DNA from: Candidatus Woesearchaeota archaeon
GTDB lineage: Archaea; Nanobdellota; Nanobdellia; Woesearchaeales; BM511
Length of the DNA stretch: 55,449 nucleotides
Assembly: GCA_002867475.1 (NCBI GenBank)
Contig: PKTL01000033.1
Coordinates: 1-55,449, forward strand
Reading direction: 5' to 3'
Positions 43,552 to 52,784 of the stretch are shown piece after piece (within the stretch, counting starts at the first letter, position 1; every line of letters starts with the position of its first letter). The translations under genes and the position numbers were made by a program. The notes beneath the pieces are model-generated. The model had not been told where the DNA came from. It searched no databases and was given only the letters and a program-made list of their open reading frames with translations.

Positions 43552-44040
43552 TTATATTTTTATATTTGATTCAAGTATCTCTTTTGTTTTTATTATTGAA
43601 TGATATGTTTGTGGATGTTTTTTTTGGAATTCTTCAAGAAAATTTGATAGCGCATATTCTTCATCTTTTTTCAGTTCATATTTTAGCTTGTTCGCATCAC
43701 AATATTTTTTTATTTCTTCTAATTTAATCCTTATGAAAGGTTTTATTATATTTTTCTCTATTTTAGGTTTTTTATCTTCAGTGAATTCTTTCATATAATC
43801 TTTTGCTTCTTCTTCTAAACAGATTCCTAGGACTAATTTTTCATTTTTTAATGGATTTCTTATTTTTTCTATTGTTTTAAATTGTAAGCTTGGGTCTTTT
43901 AGCATATTTTTTAGCATATGAAATACTGCTATTGAACCAGGATCTTGTTTTTTTAAGAATAGAAGGGTTTCATTTTTGCTTATGAGTTTTTTTAATCTTA
44001 TCTCTTTTCTTGCTTTTTTTTCTATGTCCTTGATACTCAT
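43552..44040 (-). CDS. Degenerate PP-loop (TtcA/TtuA/Ncs6-like) protein
   Basis: 162 aa. The start (ARKEIRLKKLISKNETLLFLKKQDPGSIAVFHMLKNML) follows the layout of tRNA-thiolating PP-loop enzymes, where the nucleotide loop SGGKDS should be; here it reads KQDPGS. The later PFIRIKLEEIKKYCDANKL and EFQKKHPQTYHSIIK echo the C-terminal region of that family. It has lost the ATP loop and all family zinc cysteines, and is half the usual length. A catalytically dead remnant or a regulatory/tRNA-binding paralogue. Assignment is by pattern only. Confidence 0.5.
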   Translation of the reverse strand: MSIKDIEKKARKEIRLKKLISKNETLLFLKKQDPGSIAVFHMLKNMLKDPSLQFKTIEKIRNPLKNEKLVLGICLEEEAKDYMKEFTEDKKPKIEKNIIKPFIRIKLEEIKKYCDANKLKYELKKDEEYALSNFLEEFQKKHPQTYHSIIKTKEILESNIKI

Positions 44041-44110
44041 ATTGTGCTGATATTAATATATATATTTAAAATCGACCTATTTTTGTTACTATTTAAAAAT
44101 GCTAACAATA

Positions 44111-44126
44111 CCGAAATATTTAAATA
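44111..44126 (+). promoter_or_regulatory. BRE + TATA promoter of the candidate ncRNA
   Basis: CCGAAA (44111-44116) directly followed by TATTTAAATA matches an archaeal BRE-TATA promoter. The predicted start is about 44147. It is on the plus strand, while both flanking genes are on the minus strand. Confidence 0.6.
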
Positions 44127-44146
44127 TAAGAAGTGCTATTCTAAAG

Positions 44147-44267
44147 TGATAACAAATAGAGGTCGCAACTTGTTCTGACTTTTATTTGCATACAATCACA
44201 GTCACCTCTTTTTCCCTGTGGGTCTTGGTTCTTCGGAGCCAAGATTTGCAGGGTTTTTAATCTAAAT
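44147..44267 (+). ncRNA. Candidate structured non-coding RNA
   Basis: About 120 nt with its own BRE-TATA promoter and ending in a T5 tract. 5' domain: AGAGG (44157-44161) can pair with CCTCT (44205-44209), with TGAC/GTCA inside. 3' domain: CCCTG (44214-44218) pairs with CAGGG (44249-44253), an internal loop, then CTTGGTTC-TTCG-GAGCCAAG (44224-44243), an 8-bp stem with a UUCG tetraloop. There is no coding potential on either strand. It does not match SRP RNA, RNase P RNA, tRNA or C/D-box patterns that I can recognise; a GTGATAA near the start only partly resembles a C box. Confidence 0.6.
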
Positions 44268-44291
44268 CAATATAATTCATCAAATGACAAA

Positions 44292-46025
44292 TTATCTTCT
44301 ATTCTTTTTCCTTCTAGGCTTCTTATTGAAAGAAAAAAGCTTAATTACAAAATAGCTAAAAAAAGCACCAAAGAAAAAACCTAAAAAGAAAACCAAATAA
44401 ACAGATTCAGACACCATGAACTTAAAAGAAGGAAGTTGTTGTTCTTTTTCAAAATAGATACTGATATCGCTCATTGCCGAAGCATATTCGAAATAAAGAA
44501 GTGAACTATAATAATCATCAGGAGCTAAAGTCTGTGCATAAGTATAATAACTATATGCAAGTATGGGGAAAACACCATTATCCATGCTTTCATATATAGA
44601 TCTTTTTGCCACCTTTTCTTTCTCAATAATAAGATTTTCTATATCATCCTTTTTTATTGATAGTGATGAAAGAATCAAATCTGCATCTGCCTTAGATTTT
44701 ATAGCCTTGAAAAGACAAAGTGCATAATCTTGATTATGATAATCAGTATATGCATGATCCAAACTTTCTCTTGTTGTAGATAATGGAAGATTTAAATAAT
44801 CAGAAAGATAGTTCAGATAGCCTTCAACTTCATTTAATTTCATAAAGCATGAATTCATAAGAGCTGAATCATCAAATGCAAAATTCTCATCATATTCAGT
44901 GCCAAAAAATCTTGCCCAATATTCAGCGCTTTTCAATCTTACAGCTGAATATGCAAGATTAGATTTCGAAGAATTGGTAATATTAGTCATATTTATCTTG
45001 AAAAGTGTGTCTGATACTTCTGTCAGTCTCTGAGTTGTTATCATATATGTCTGCAAATCAGTAAAGCTTCTTATCTCAATATTTGAATATTTTTCAGAAA
45101 ATTCCAAATAATCTGATAATACCAAATGATATAATTGATTTATATCTGATTGATTCATAAGAAGAACTTCTTGAGTCTTGTACATGCTTGCAGCTCCAAA
45201 ACAATAGCTTGCAGCACTATAATAATCATTATTCCAAGTTTCATTAAGGCTTAGATTGTAAAGAGAATCACCTTCATATAACAAAGAAACATTATCAATA
45301 TTTTTCAAAGTCGATTCGCGTATCTCCTTTGCTTGGTTACATAAATTTAAAGATATTTCTTTCATAACACTTTCATAGTTTCTGCTAGGTAAAATCTCAC
45401 TAATATCCCCATGTAAAGATATACCAAAAACTTCCTCATACAATTCATCAAAATTAAATAAAGGCATAACTTCTATCAATTCATCTAAAGAACTGTTATC
45501 AAAAAGAGATTCATTCAAGCCTATTTTAGATATATACACTTTTTTTATCCCTTTCCAATACGCAGCTTCAATCTTTTCTAACGTGCCTCCAACTGGTCCA
45601 ATTATCCCCCCTGAATTTATAGTTCCAGTAACAGATATATCAATTGGAAGTTCTTCATCATTTAGCATAGATAATGTAAGCAAAGTCGTAGCAGCACCAG
45701 CACTTGGCCCACCGATTATTGTTGAACCTGCTTTTATGGTATAGAAAAAATCGTAATTAGAACAATCAACTTCAGCATAATTGCACGCAATGTTTTTCGC
45801 ATATCTTGTTGTGAATTGAGTATCAAGCTTTGTAAAAGGGAAAGTGTCTATGAATACACGTCCTTTTCCAGGTTTTATCTCCAGATACATATCTGCTACG
45901 CTTCCATGCATCGTACCATCTTGACTTTCGCTAACGGCTAATAGTTTTATCTGACCATTATTTATTATTCCTAAAGAAAATTGGCTAAATATTAATAATA
46001 AGCTTAAGATCAATAATTTTCTCAT
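44292..46025 (-). CDS. Secreted, membrane-anchored Lon-type (S16) protease
   Basis: 577 aa from ATG 46025, which begins a signal peptide (MRKLLILSLLLIFSQFSLG). The Lon protease domain occupies about residues 25-205 with the catalytic Ser in GGPSAGAATTLLTLS and Lys in GGTLEKIEAAYWKG. A long helical domain follows, then one C-terminal TM helix (VFFLGFFFGAFFSYFVI) and a basic tail. There is no AAA domain, so it is an ATP-independent extracytoplasmic relative of Lon. It starts downstream of topA on the same strand. Role probably quality control at the cell surface. Confidence 0.82.
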   Translation of the reverse strand: MRKLLILSLLLIFSQFSLGIINNGQIKLLAVSESQDGTMHGSVADMYLEIKPGKGRVFIDTFPFTKLDTQFTTRYAKNIACNYAEVDCSNYDFFYTIKAGSTIIGGPSAGAATTLLTLSMLNDEELPIDISVTGTINSGGIIGPVGGTLEKIEAAYWKGIKKVYISKIGLNESLFDNSSLDELIEVMPLFNFDELYEEVFGISLHGDISEILPSRNYESVMKEISLNLCNQAKEIRESTLKNIDNVSLLYEGDSLYNLSLNETWNNDYYSAASYCFGAASMYKTQEVLLMNQSDINQLYHLVLSDYLEFSEKYSNIEIRSFTDLQTYMITTQRLTEVSDTLFKINMTNITNSSKSNLAYSAVRLKSAEYWARFFGTEYDENFAFDDSALMNSCFMKLNEVEGYLNYLSDYLNLPLSTTRESLDHAYTDYHNQDYALCLFKAIKSKADADLILSSLSIKKDDIENLIIEKEKVAKRSIYESMDNGVFPILAYSYYTYAQTLAPDDYYSSLLYFEYASAMSDISIYFEKEQQLPSFKFMVSESVYLVFFLGFFFGAFFSYFVIKLFSFNKKPRRKKNRR

Positions 46026-46091
46026 TAATAGAACTTTTTTTGCATAGTATAAAAAATTATTGTTTGTAATAAGATAATCTAAAACAATCAA

Positions 46092-48326
46092 TTATTTCTT
46101 GAAATCTTCTTTTCGAGGACCATCAGTCAATTGTTCTATATGTCTGCATTTTGGAAATCCGCTGCAACCAAGGAATTTACCATAGAAACTGCTTCTAAGA
46201 ACCAGATCCTTTCCACATTTTGGACATTGCTTCTTTACAGCTCCCTCTTCCATCTCTTTTTCTTCTTTTAGAACTTCAGGATCTTTTGGTTCCCTTGTTG
46301 GACATTTAGGATTTATACAAGCTTCAATTGGTTTACTTCTAGCTCTTTGTAAAATAATCATAGGATGCTTGCATTCCTCACAAATCTTTTTTGCAGGTTT
46401 AATTTTAGAGCCACCAGGTAAACTAAAAGTTGTTTTACAATCAGGATATTTATTACATGCAATAAACATTCCAAATTTACCTCTTCTTATTGATAAATCA
46501 CCAACTTTGCATTTTGGGCATTTTCCAACATTTGTAGCTTCATTAATAGTTTCTTTATTTGCACCGGCAAGTTCTGTTCCAATCTCTTTTTCTTTTGATT
46601 TAAAATCGTTAAGAATTTTTAATAATATTTCTTTTGCACCTTTAATTACTTTATCATGAGTTGTTTTTTCCTTACGGATCTCTTCCATCTCTTCTTCAAA
46701 ATTTCTTGTTAATTTCTCATCAAGGATTTGAGGACTATGTTTATCAAGTACATCACAAGTTTTTATTCCAAGTTCAGTTGCTTCAATTGATTTTTCATTA
46801 ACATATCCTCTATCATAAAGATTTTCAACAATGTTTGCTCTAGTAGCTTTAGTTCCAAGATTTCTTTTTTCAAGTTCTTTAATTATTGATGCCGCAGTAT
46901 ATCTATTTGGCGGCTTTGTCATTTTTTTATCTAAATCAATACTTTTAATAGGGATTTCTTTACCTTTATTGAAAGCTTCCAGTTCTTCTTCTTTTTGCTG
47001 AACAAACCTACCATAAAATTCTTGCCAACCTTGGACTACGGTTCTTGTACCTTTCAAAATAAATGGTTCGTTTTTTACATCGAAAGTTACAGTCATAGTT
47101 TCCCTTGTTGCAGAATCAGCAAACACCGCCATAAATCTTCTTACAATCAATTCATATAATGATTTATCTCTACCTTGCAATTCTTTAATCAAACCAGTTG
47201 GATAAATAGCAGGATGAGCATCATCTGTTTTTGAACCTTCATTAGGTTTAAGACTTGGTAATTTTAATAATTTCTCAGCGAGTGTTTTGAATTGTGCCTG
47301 TTTTGCTATCTGTATTAATAAATTTTTAAAACCGAGAACCGCAGGTAACTTTTGAGATGAAGTTCTAGGATAAGATATTAGTCCTTCTGTATAAAGTGTT
47401 TGTGCAATTTCAAGTGTTTGTTTTGGAACTATTCCAAGAGTTCTATGTGCTTCCATCTGAAGACTTGTCAAATCAAAAGGAGTTGGAGGTTTTTGTTGAA
47501 ATTGCTTCTTTGATACATCAAACACAACCGCTTTTTTTTCATCTTTTATCTTTTCATGGATTAACTTAACTTCAGATTCATCTTCAAATTTTTCTTTTTT
47601 ATGAAGTGCACTTATATCTTTAGTTTTTTTACCTTTTAATGTTAATTGCCAATATGGTGTTGGTTTGAAAGCCTGAATCTCTTTTTCTTTATCAACTAGT
47701 ATCTTTAATGCTGGACCTTGAACTCGCCCACTTGAAAGAATCTTAAAACCGCCACCGCCAACTTTTATAGAATTAGATAATGCTCTTGATAAGTTTATTC
47801 CATAAAGCCAATCAAGCTCATGTCTTGTTACCCCTGCGTTTACTTGACCCCAAATAAGATTTTTTGAGGCATTTTCATAAGATTTTACTAATTCAGGCTT
47901 TGTAAGCGTAGAATATTTCATTCTTTTCGCATCACTTTTTTTACATGCAAATCTTATTACATTATACCCTATAACTTCTCCTTCTATATCAAAGTCTGTA
48001 GCTACTGTGAATTCACTAGCATCTTTTGCTAATTTTTTAATCGTTGTAAGATATTTTTTTGTGAATGCACTAGCTTTATTTATACTAGCACTATCAACCC
48101 ATTTTATATCAAAAATTGGATAAGTCCAGCCTTTTGCTTTATCTTTCTCAGTAACAGTATATAAATGACCTACTGCGCAGGCGACAACTATCTCTTTTCC
48201 ATTATGTTTCAATTCATAATAATATACTCCTGCTTGACCTTTTCTTACAGGTTTAGTATCTGCTAAAGCTTCAGCAATCTTTTTTGCTGCACTTGGTTTC
48301 TCAGTTATTATTAATTCATAAGACAT
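46092..48326 (-). CDS. topA: DNA topoisomerase I (type IA)
   Basis: 744 aa. TOPRIM: Glu9 in ITEKPSAA and DFDIEGE (111-117). The catalytic Tyr319 is in LISYPRTSS. Core domain motifs LDWLYGINLSRAL and SSGRVQGPAL are intact. Three C-terminal zinc-ribbon units follow (CPKCKVGDL..CNKYPDC; CEECKHPM..CINPKC; CPKCGKDL..CSGFPKC). It relaxes negative supercoils through a covalent Tyr-DNA link. A TATA element 20-30 nt upstream implies a leaderless mRNA. Confidence 0.95.
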   Translation of the reverse strand: MSYELIITEKPSAAKKIAEALADTKPVRKGQAGVYYYELKHNGKEIVVACAVGHLYTVTEKDKAKGWTYPIFDIKWVDSASINKASAFTKKYLTTIKKLAKDASEFTVATDFDIEGEVIGYNVIRFACKKSDAKRMKYSTLTKPELVKSYENASKNLIWGQVNAGVTRHELDWLYGINLSRALSNSIKVGGGGFKILSSGRVQGPALKILVDKEKEIQAFKPTPYWQLTLKGKKTKDISALHKKEKFEDESEVKLIHEKIKDEKKAVVFDVSKKQFQQKPPTPFDLTSLQMEAHRTLGIVPKQTLEIAQTLYTEGLISYPRTSSQKLPAVLGFKNLLIQIAKQAQFKTLAEKLLKLPSLKPNEGSKTDDAHPAIYPTGLIKELQGRDKSLYELIVRRFMAVFADSATRETMTVTFDVKNEPFILKGTRTVVQGWQEFYGRFVQQKEEELEAFNKGKEIPIKSIDLDKKMTKPPNRYTAASIIKELEKRNLGTKATRANIVENLYDRGYVNEKSIEATELGIKTCDVLDKHSPQILDEKLTRNFEEEMEEIRKEKTTHDKVIKGAKEILLKILNDFKSKEKEIGTELAGANKETINEATNVGKCPKCKVGDLSIRRGKFGMFIACNKYPDCKTTFSLPGGSKIKPAKKICEECKHPMIILQRARSKPIEACINPKCPTREPKDPEVLKEEKEMEEGAVKKQCPKCGKDLVLRSSFYGKFLGCSGFPKCRHIEQLTDGPRKEDFKK

Positions 48327-48389
48327 AATCTATTAAGAATTTAGATTTGGTATAAAAATGTTTTGCAATATTGGAACATATTAAAAAAA

Positions 48390-48503
48390 TTATTTTTTTC
48401 CACAAACTGTTTCACTATTTTTAGACCTGTGGTAAGCTAGGCAAGCTTCACAATTTCCATGATTTTCACACCCAAAATTTAAACATTTACATGATTCTAT
48501 CAT
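48390..48503 (-). CDS. 37-aa cysteine-rich mini-protein (DUF6485-like)
   Basis: MIESCKCLNFGCENHGN then CEACLAYHRSKNSETVCGKK. The spacing CxC-x4-C-x3-H-x2-C-x2-C-x3-H, then a late Cys is that of small metal-binding proteins of the DUF6485 kind. It lies between the surface protein at 48521 and topA on the same strand. Zinc binding likely; role unknown. Confidence 0.6.
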   Translation of the reverse strand: MIESCKCLNFGCENHGNCEACLAYHRSKNSETVCGKK

Positions 48504-48520
48504 TTTAATTCTTTAACACA

Positions 48521-50254
48521 TTAGAAAAAAGATGTTATTATATCCCATATTTTCTTGAAGAATCCTTTCTTTTCTTCAGTTGTTGATACTGATTCTTCTT
48601 CAATTGGATTTTCGGCTATTTTTTCATCAACACTTGAATCTACATTTATATCTTGTTCATCTTCAAGTTCTAGGTTATCTTGGTCTATTAGAACCCCGCT
48701 TTTTTCTTCATAATCATGTTCTTCAATCTCTACTTCTGTTCCGTTTTCATCCGTTATGAATAGGTAATCATTTTTTACTCCTGAAAACATCAGCTTTGTG
48801 ATTATAGATTCGTTTATATCTTCATATGTTAATACAAGCTTTTTTGAATTTGGAAGAAGGACAATATTATTGGTGTAGGGTTTTCCATTCGAGATCTCTG
48901 TTATGTTTATCGCTTGTTCCTTTTCATTATTGTTTTTTATGTAAGTCACTTTTTTCCCATCTCTAACTTCTCTTATTATTTCAAGCATGTCTTTTACGGG
49001 TTTTACTGTGACTTTTTTTGTTTGTATAAATGTGAATTCTTCCCCATATATGCTTTTATATGTCGCATTTAATTTCGCATCAAAAGTTCCTGTTGAATCA
49101 AAAACGAATTCCTTATCGTAAAGCTTTACCTTATTATTCATCCTAAGTTTTGGTAGGATGAAGCTTTCTGCATCAGAACCAAGTGTTATTGTTATATAGA
49201 AATTTTGAAAAGTATTATCTCCATTTGTTATGTTTAGATATGCATTGTTCATTATATCTGCATACCCTGATTGATCGACACTAAATAAAAATTCTGGCTT
49301 TTCGATCAAGTTTTCTATCTCAATCGTGTGGTTAGCTGATATCTTTTCGCCTGATAAGAAATAATCTGTCTGTATTATTATATCATTTTTTCCGCTTTTT
49401 ATAGGTGTAAAATCAATATTAAATTCTTGAGATTCACCAGGACTAAGAGATGCTGAATATTCCTTTTCTTTAGTATCTATATAATCCCTATCATAATATA
49501 CTTTAGCATCAAAATTTATATTATAATCTGCATTGTTGTTTGTGAATTCTATCCTTGAAGTATATGGTTCTTCTATCACAGGTTTTTTATCTTCTATAGA
49601 AACACTTAATGCTTTTTTCATCACCATCTTTATAGTATCGACTTTTACAGTTCCATTCATTATATCATTCTTGAATGTCACATTTGGTGTGAAGTTGAAG
49701 CTTTCTTCAGCTTCCAATTTATATGAAAACAATTTTTCCATATCTGGACTAAGCGTGAATCCAGCTGTTACCAATCCATCATCCAATAAGCAGTTTATAC
49801 AATATGAAAATCCAGAAACATTTTCAGAATATCTTACAGTTGCAATCTCATTTCCTTCATTTTTTATAGTTACATCCATTACCAGTTTCTGATGCTCATA
49901 AGGACTTGTAGTAGTTAATTTCCTTGTTACTTTTATCTCTGGTACAAACTCTGTTATGTTTATAAAAAGTGCAGGGATAACCCTATCAGCATCATCATCC
50001 CATTTCCCATAACCTTCATTAAAATCATTTACTGTTTTTTCAAAACAATACTCATAATAGGGAGTGACCTTACATTCAGCTTCATTTAAAATCATAGATT
50101 CGAACCCTCTTATCATGACATGAGACTCATCTTCTGCAAGATATATCCTAAATTCATCCTCATCTCTAGTTATAGTGTCACCAGAATATACTACATCAGC
50201 TATTGAATTCAGCGAAAGAAAAATCAATATTAGGATTAGGATTAACCTCTTCAT
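48521..50254 (-). CDS. Large secreted Ig-like surface protein
   Basis: 577 aa with a signal peptide (residues 1-18). Repeated beta-sandwich-like segments with phrases such as VTIKNEGNEIATVRYSE, RIEFTNNNADYNINFDAKVYYD and AYLNITNGDNTFQNFYIT match archaeal CARDB/NEW3-type adhesion or S-layer-associated domains. Many NxS/T sites. The C-terminal 70 residues are acidic and end in KKGFFKKIWDIITSFF, an amphipathic membrane-binding helix; the same KKGFF motif occurs in FtsY here. Likely held at the envelope. Function not assigned. Confidence 0.7.
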   Translation of the reverse strand: MKRLILILILIFLSLNSIADVVYSGDTITRDEDEFRIYLAEDESHVMIRGFESMILNEAECKVTPYYEYCFEKTVNDFNEGYGKWDDDADRVIPALFINITEFVPEIKVTRKLTTTSPYEHQKLVMDVTIKNEGNEIATVRYSENVSGFSYCINCLLDDGLVTAGFTLSPDMEKLFSYKLEAEESFNFTPNVTFKNDIMNGTVKVDTIKMVMKKALSVSIEDKKPVIEEPYTSRIEFTNNNADYNINFDAKVYYDRDYIDTKEKEYSASLSPGESQEFNIDFTPIKSGKNDIIIQTDYFLSGEKISANHTIEIENLIEKPEFLFSVDQSGYADIMNNAYLNITNGDNTFQNFYITITLGSDAESFILPKLRMNNKVKLYDKEFVFDSTGTFDAKLNATYKSIYGEEFTFIQTKKVTVKPVKDMLEIIREVRDGKKVTYIKNNNEKEQAINITEISNGKPYTNNIVLLPNSKKLVLTYEDINESIITKLMFSGVKNDYLFITDENGTEVEIEEHDYEEKSGVLIDQDNLELEDEQDINVDSSVDEKIAENPIEEESVSTTEEKKGFFKKIWDIITSFF

Positions 50255-50306
50255 ATTGCTTCCTATGCAAATAAAGTATATAAATATATTGTTGTATCCT
50301 TAAATT

Positions 50307-51281
50307 ATGGAAAAAGTTCTTAAGGATCTAAAAAACTATCATGAGTCTGATGAAGGAAAACCTTATTTCAATAAGGATAAGTATGAAGTATTTGATTATG
50401 ACTTTAATAAGGTTATGAGAATATCCGGACCAATTTATTTCATTGATGGAGGAAATCAAGAAGTGATTTCTGATAATAGTTTTTGTATATCATTCAATAA
50501 GGTTGCATATGCATCATTTGACCATACTAAGAAAAAAGTTGATTCAAAAAATTTTTGGAGTTCATCAATATTAAAAAAAGATATGAAATATAAAACTCGT
50601 TTTATGGATGAAATGATTGAGTTTGATGCATATGATCCTAGACTGGAATCGTCAGGAAACCGAGTTTCTCCTTTAAAGATTAGTAACCTTATCAGAAAGA
50701 TTGGAGAATTTATGTTTGCTAAAGATCTTTGCGATTCAGTTAAAGATTCTATAATTGTTCTTGATGGAATACTTCTTTCAAATCATGAAATACTGAAAAA
50801 ATATATTAATGAATTATATTATAGTGCTGAAAAGAACAACAATATTATCTGTTCTGTTGCTAAAACAAGTAACCTTGTGACTACAACAGGTAGAAGTCTT
50901 AATGAAGTGGTAAGTTCTAAAAAAAATGGTGCTTTTTATGTAAAGATTGCTAAAAGCAAGTTTGATGAGCATAATGCAACGATATATCTTTTAAGACTTC
51001 ATGAAAGAAGTGATCATGTTTTCAGATTTGAGATTGGACGTACGTGGGAAAAGGATGCTGAAAAAGTTATAGGTGTTCTTGCAGATAATTCTAAAGATCC
51101 TGTTTTTCTTGGTTATCCTTATGGTTTAGTTGTTGCTGATGAACTTGCAAGAGTTTCCAATAATGAAACTGAATTTATGAGAACCAAATTTAGTGTTGAA
51201 TTAAGCAAGAAAGATAAAATGCTTGCAAAGACTCTTTTCAAGAAGAACCCACATGGCGTGCTTGATAGTATCAAGTTCTAA
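50307..51281 (+). CDS. nurA: NurA-family 5'-3' nuclease
   Basis: 324 aa. NurA motifs: FIDGGNQEV (Asp47), SIIVLDGILLS (second metal Asp), and the C-terminal GYPYGLVVADELARVSNNE, the family's third catalytic block. NurA works inside the HerA ring to resect DNA ends. In most archaea nurA lies in the herA-mre11-rad50 operon; here it is alone, 24 kb from herA-mre11. A TATATAAATA element about 30 nt before the ATG suggests a leaderless mRNA. Confidence 0.85.
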   Translation: MEKVLKDLKNYHESDEGKPYFNKDKYEVFDYDFNKVMRISGPIYFIDGGNQEVISDNSFCISFNKVAYASFDHTKKKVDSKNFWSSSILKKDMKYKTRFMDEMIEFDAYDPRLESSGNRVSPLKISNLIRKIGEFMFAKDLCDSVKDSIIVLDGILLSNHEILKKYINELYYSAEKNNNIICSVAKTSNLVTTTGRSLNEVVSSKKNGAFYVKIAKSKFDEHNATIYLLRLHERSDHVFRFEIGRTWEKDAEKVIGVLADNSKDPVFLGYPYGLVVADELARVSNNETEFMRTKFSVELSKKDKMLAKTLFKKNPHGVLDSIKF

Positions 51282-51291
51282 AATATTATCT

Positions 51292-51314
51292 AAAAAAAAA
51301 CATAATTAAAAAAA
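51292..51314 (-). terminator. T-tract region between convergent nurA and mscS
   Basis: Minus-strand T9 and T7 runs lie within 40 nt after the MscS stop codon (51329). Suits U-tract termination of the minus-strand transcript. The nurA gene ends on the other side. Confidence 0.4.
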
Positions 51315-51328
51315 TATTAGAAAATATG

Positions 51329-52381
51329 TTATTTCTCAAGATAGATTGTTTGTGTTGGGAATGCAAACTCTATCTTTTCTTTATCGAATGCTTCTTTTAT
51401 CTTGAAGTTTATATCTTGTTGCGCATTCATGTAATCAAGGTATTCCTTGCTCTTGACATAATATACTATTTCAAAATTCAGGCTTGAGTCTGCAAATTCC
51501 TTAAAATGACACCTATCAAAATCTACACTTTCAAGATCTGTAATTATCTTATCAACAATTTTTGGGATCTTTTTTAGTTTTGTTGTTGGAGTATCATAAG
51601 TGACACCTATCATGAAAGGTATCCTTCTTTTTTCCATCTGCTTATAGTTATTGATCCTTGAGTTTGTAAGCTCAGTGTTTGGTATTATCAATTCTTGACC
51701 TTGAAGAGCTTGGATCCTAGTTGTCTTTATCCCTATATGTTTTACTGTTCCTGAATCCCCTCCTACAACTATAAAATCATCTTCTTTAAAAGGTTCATCG
51801 AAGTATATTACAAAACTGCTAAATAAATCCTCTAGGATCTTTTGAAGTGCAAATGCTATCGCTACACCTCCAATTCCAAGACTTGCTATCAAAGGTGTTA
51901 TCTGTACTCCAAAATTTGCAAGTACGAAAAGCAACCCTATTATCCATGCTAGCATCTTAAGCAATGTTGCAAGTATTCGTATAACGCTTGCCTTGCTTTG
52001 AGCTTCTTTTCTCTTTTTTACTTCCACTTTTGCAAGGTATGTAATAACTCTATTTACTGCTACTACACCATAATATGCTAATACTATGAAAAGCAATCCA
52101 TCGAAAAAAGCATTTAGTTTTTGTGGAAGAACAAGATAGTTTGATGAGAATATGAGTGACATATACATATAAAATGGCCATTTGATGTTCTGTACAACAT
52201 CTATTATTATGTCATCTATTTCTGATTTTGTTTTTTTTGCAAATCTTTTCAATATGCTTATGATGTAAAACTTAAATAGGTACATCACCCCTACAGATAA
52301 GATAAATATTGATAGAAAGATCAAATAATCCTGAATTGTATTATTGAAATATGTCATTGATAAATATTCTTCGTATACCAT
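51329..52381 (-). CDS. mscS: MscS-family mechanosensitive channel
   Basis: 350 aa. Four or more TM helices in the first 180 residues, ending in the pore-lining helix (IASLGIGGVAIAFALQKILEDLFSSF), which is the MscS TM3 with Gly/Ala packing. The beta domain follows (FIVVGGDSGTVKHIGIKTTRIQALQGQELIIPN). It opens under membrane tension to release solutes during osmotic downshift. Single gene. Confidence 0.93.
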   Translation of the reverse strand: MVYEEYLSMTYFNNTIQDYLIFLSIFILSVGVMYLFKFYIISILKRFAKKTKSEIDDIIIDVVQNIKWPFYMYMSLIFSSNYLVLPQKLNAFFDGLLFIVLAYYGVVAVNRVITYLAKVEVKKRKEAQSKASVIRILATLLKMLAWIIGLLFVLANFGVQITPLIASLGIGGVAIAFALQKILEDLFSSFVIYFDEPFKEDDFIVVGGDSGTVKHIGIKTTRIQALQGQELIIPNTELTNSRINNYKQMEKRRIPFMIGVTYDTPTTKLKKIPKIVDKIITDLESVDFDRCHFKEFADSSLNFEIVYYVKSKEYLDYMNAQQDINFKIKEAFDKEKIEFAFPTQTIYLEK

Positions 52382-52436
52382 TTTATATAAACCGATTTTT
52401 TATTATTAAAAAAGTTTTTGTTTTGCCATGCGTTAA

Positions 52437-52784
52437 TCACGCATCATATGGTTCATTTAGATTGTAATCAATAAGTGCTTCATTTTTAAACAGAAGATTG
52501 GATACTTGTATTATCGTAAATCCAATTTGGTATTTTTCCCAAGAACACACCGAATTACATATTGCCTCATCTATTGAATCAATATTTTTTTGTGATAGAA
52601 TAACTGCAAAATCAATTTCAGAATAGTTTGTTATCTCGCTTAAATCAAAATAATATTTATCAGAATATTTTCCTAAATCTTCAATATCTATCACATTTAT
52701 TCTTTGCTTATAGATAGTGTTTTTTCCTTTTAGGATCTTTAATGTTTTATCTTCAAGATTGACTATACTTACTAATGGTTTCAT
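52437..52784 (-). CDS. Hypothetical protein, 115 aa, overlapping cutA
   Basis: 115 aa from the ATG at 52784 (MKPLVSIVNLEDK), which lies inside the 3' end of cutA (32-bp overlap). An upstream start at 52823 is less likely. The sequence has alternating strands and helices (LVSIVNLEDKTLKILKG, DFAVILSQKNID, FTIIQVSNLLF). Not recognised. The overlap implies co-translation with CutA. Confidence 0.5.
   Translation of the reverse strand: MKPLVSIVNLEDKTLKILKGKNTIYKQRINVIDIEDLGKYSDKYYFDLSEITNYSEIDFAVILSQKNIDSIDEAICNSVCSWEKYQIGFTIIQVSNLLFKNEALIDYNLNEPYDA

Noticed and set aside
44146-44177. C/D-box guide RNA
   Set aside because: GTGATAA and CTGA only roughly match boxes C and D', and no C'/D pair follows; the stem-loop description fits better.
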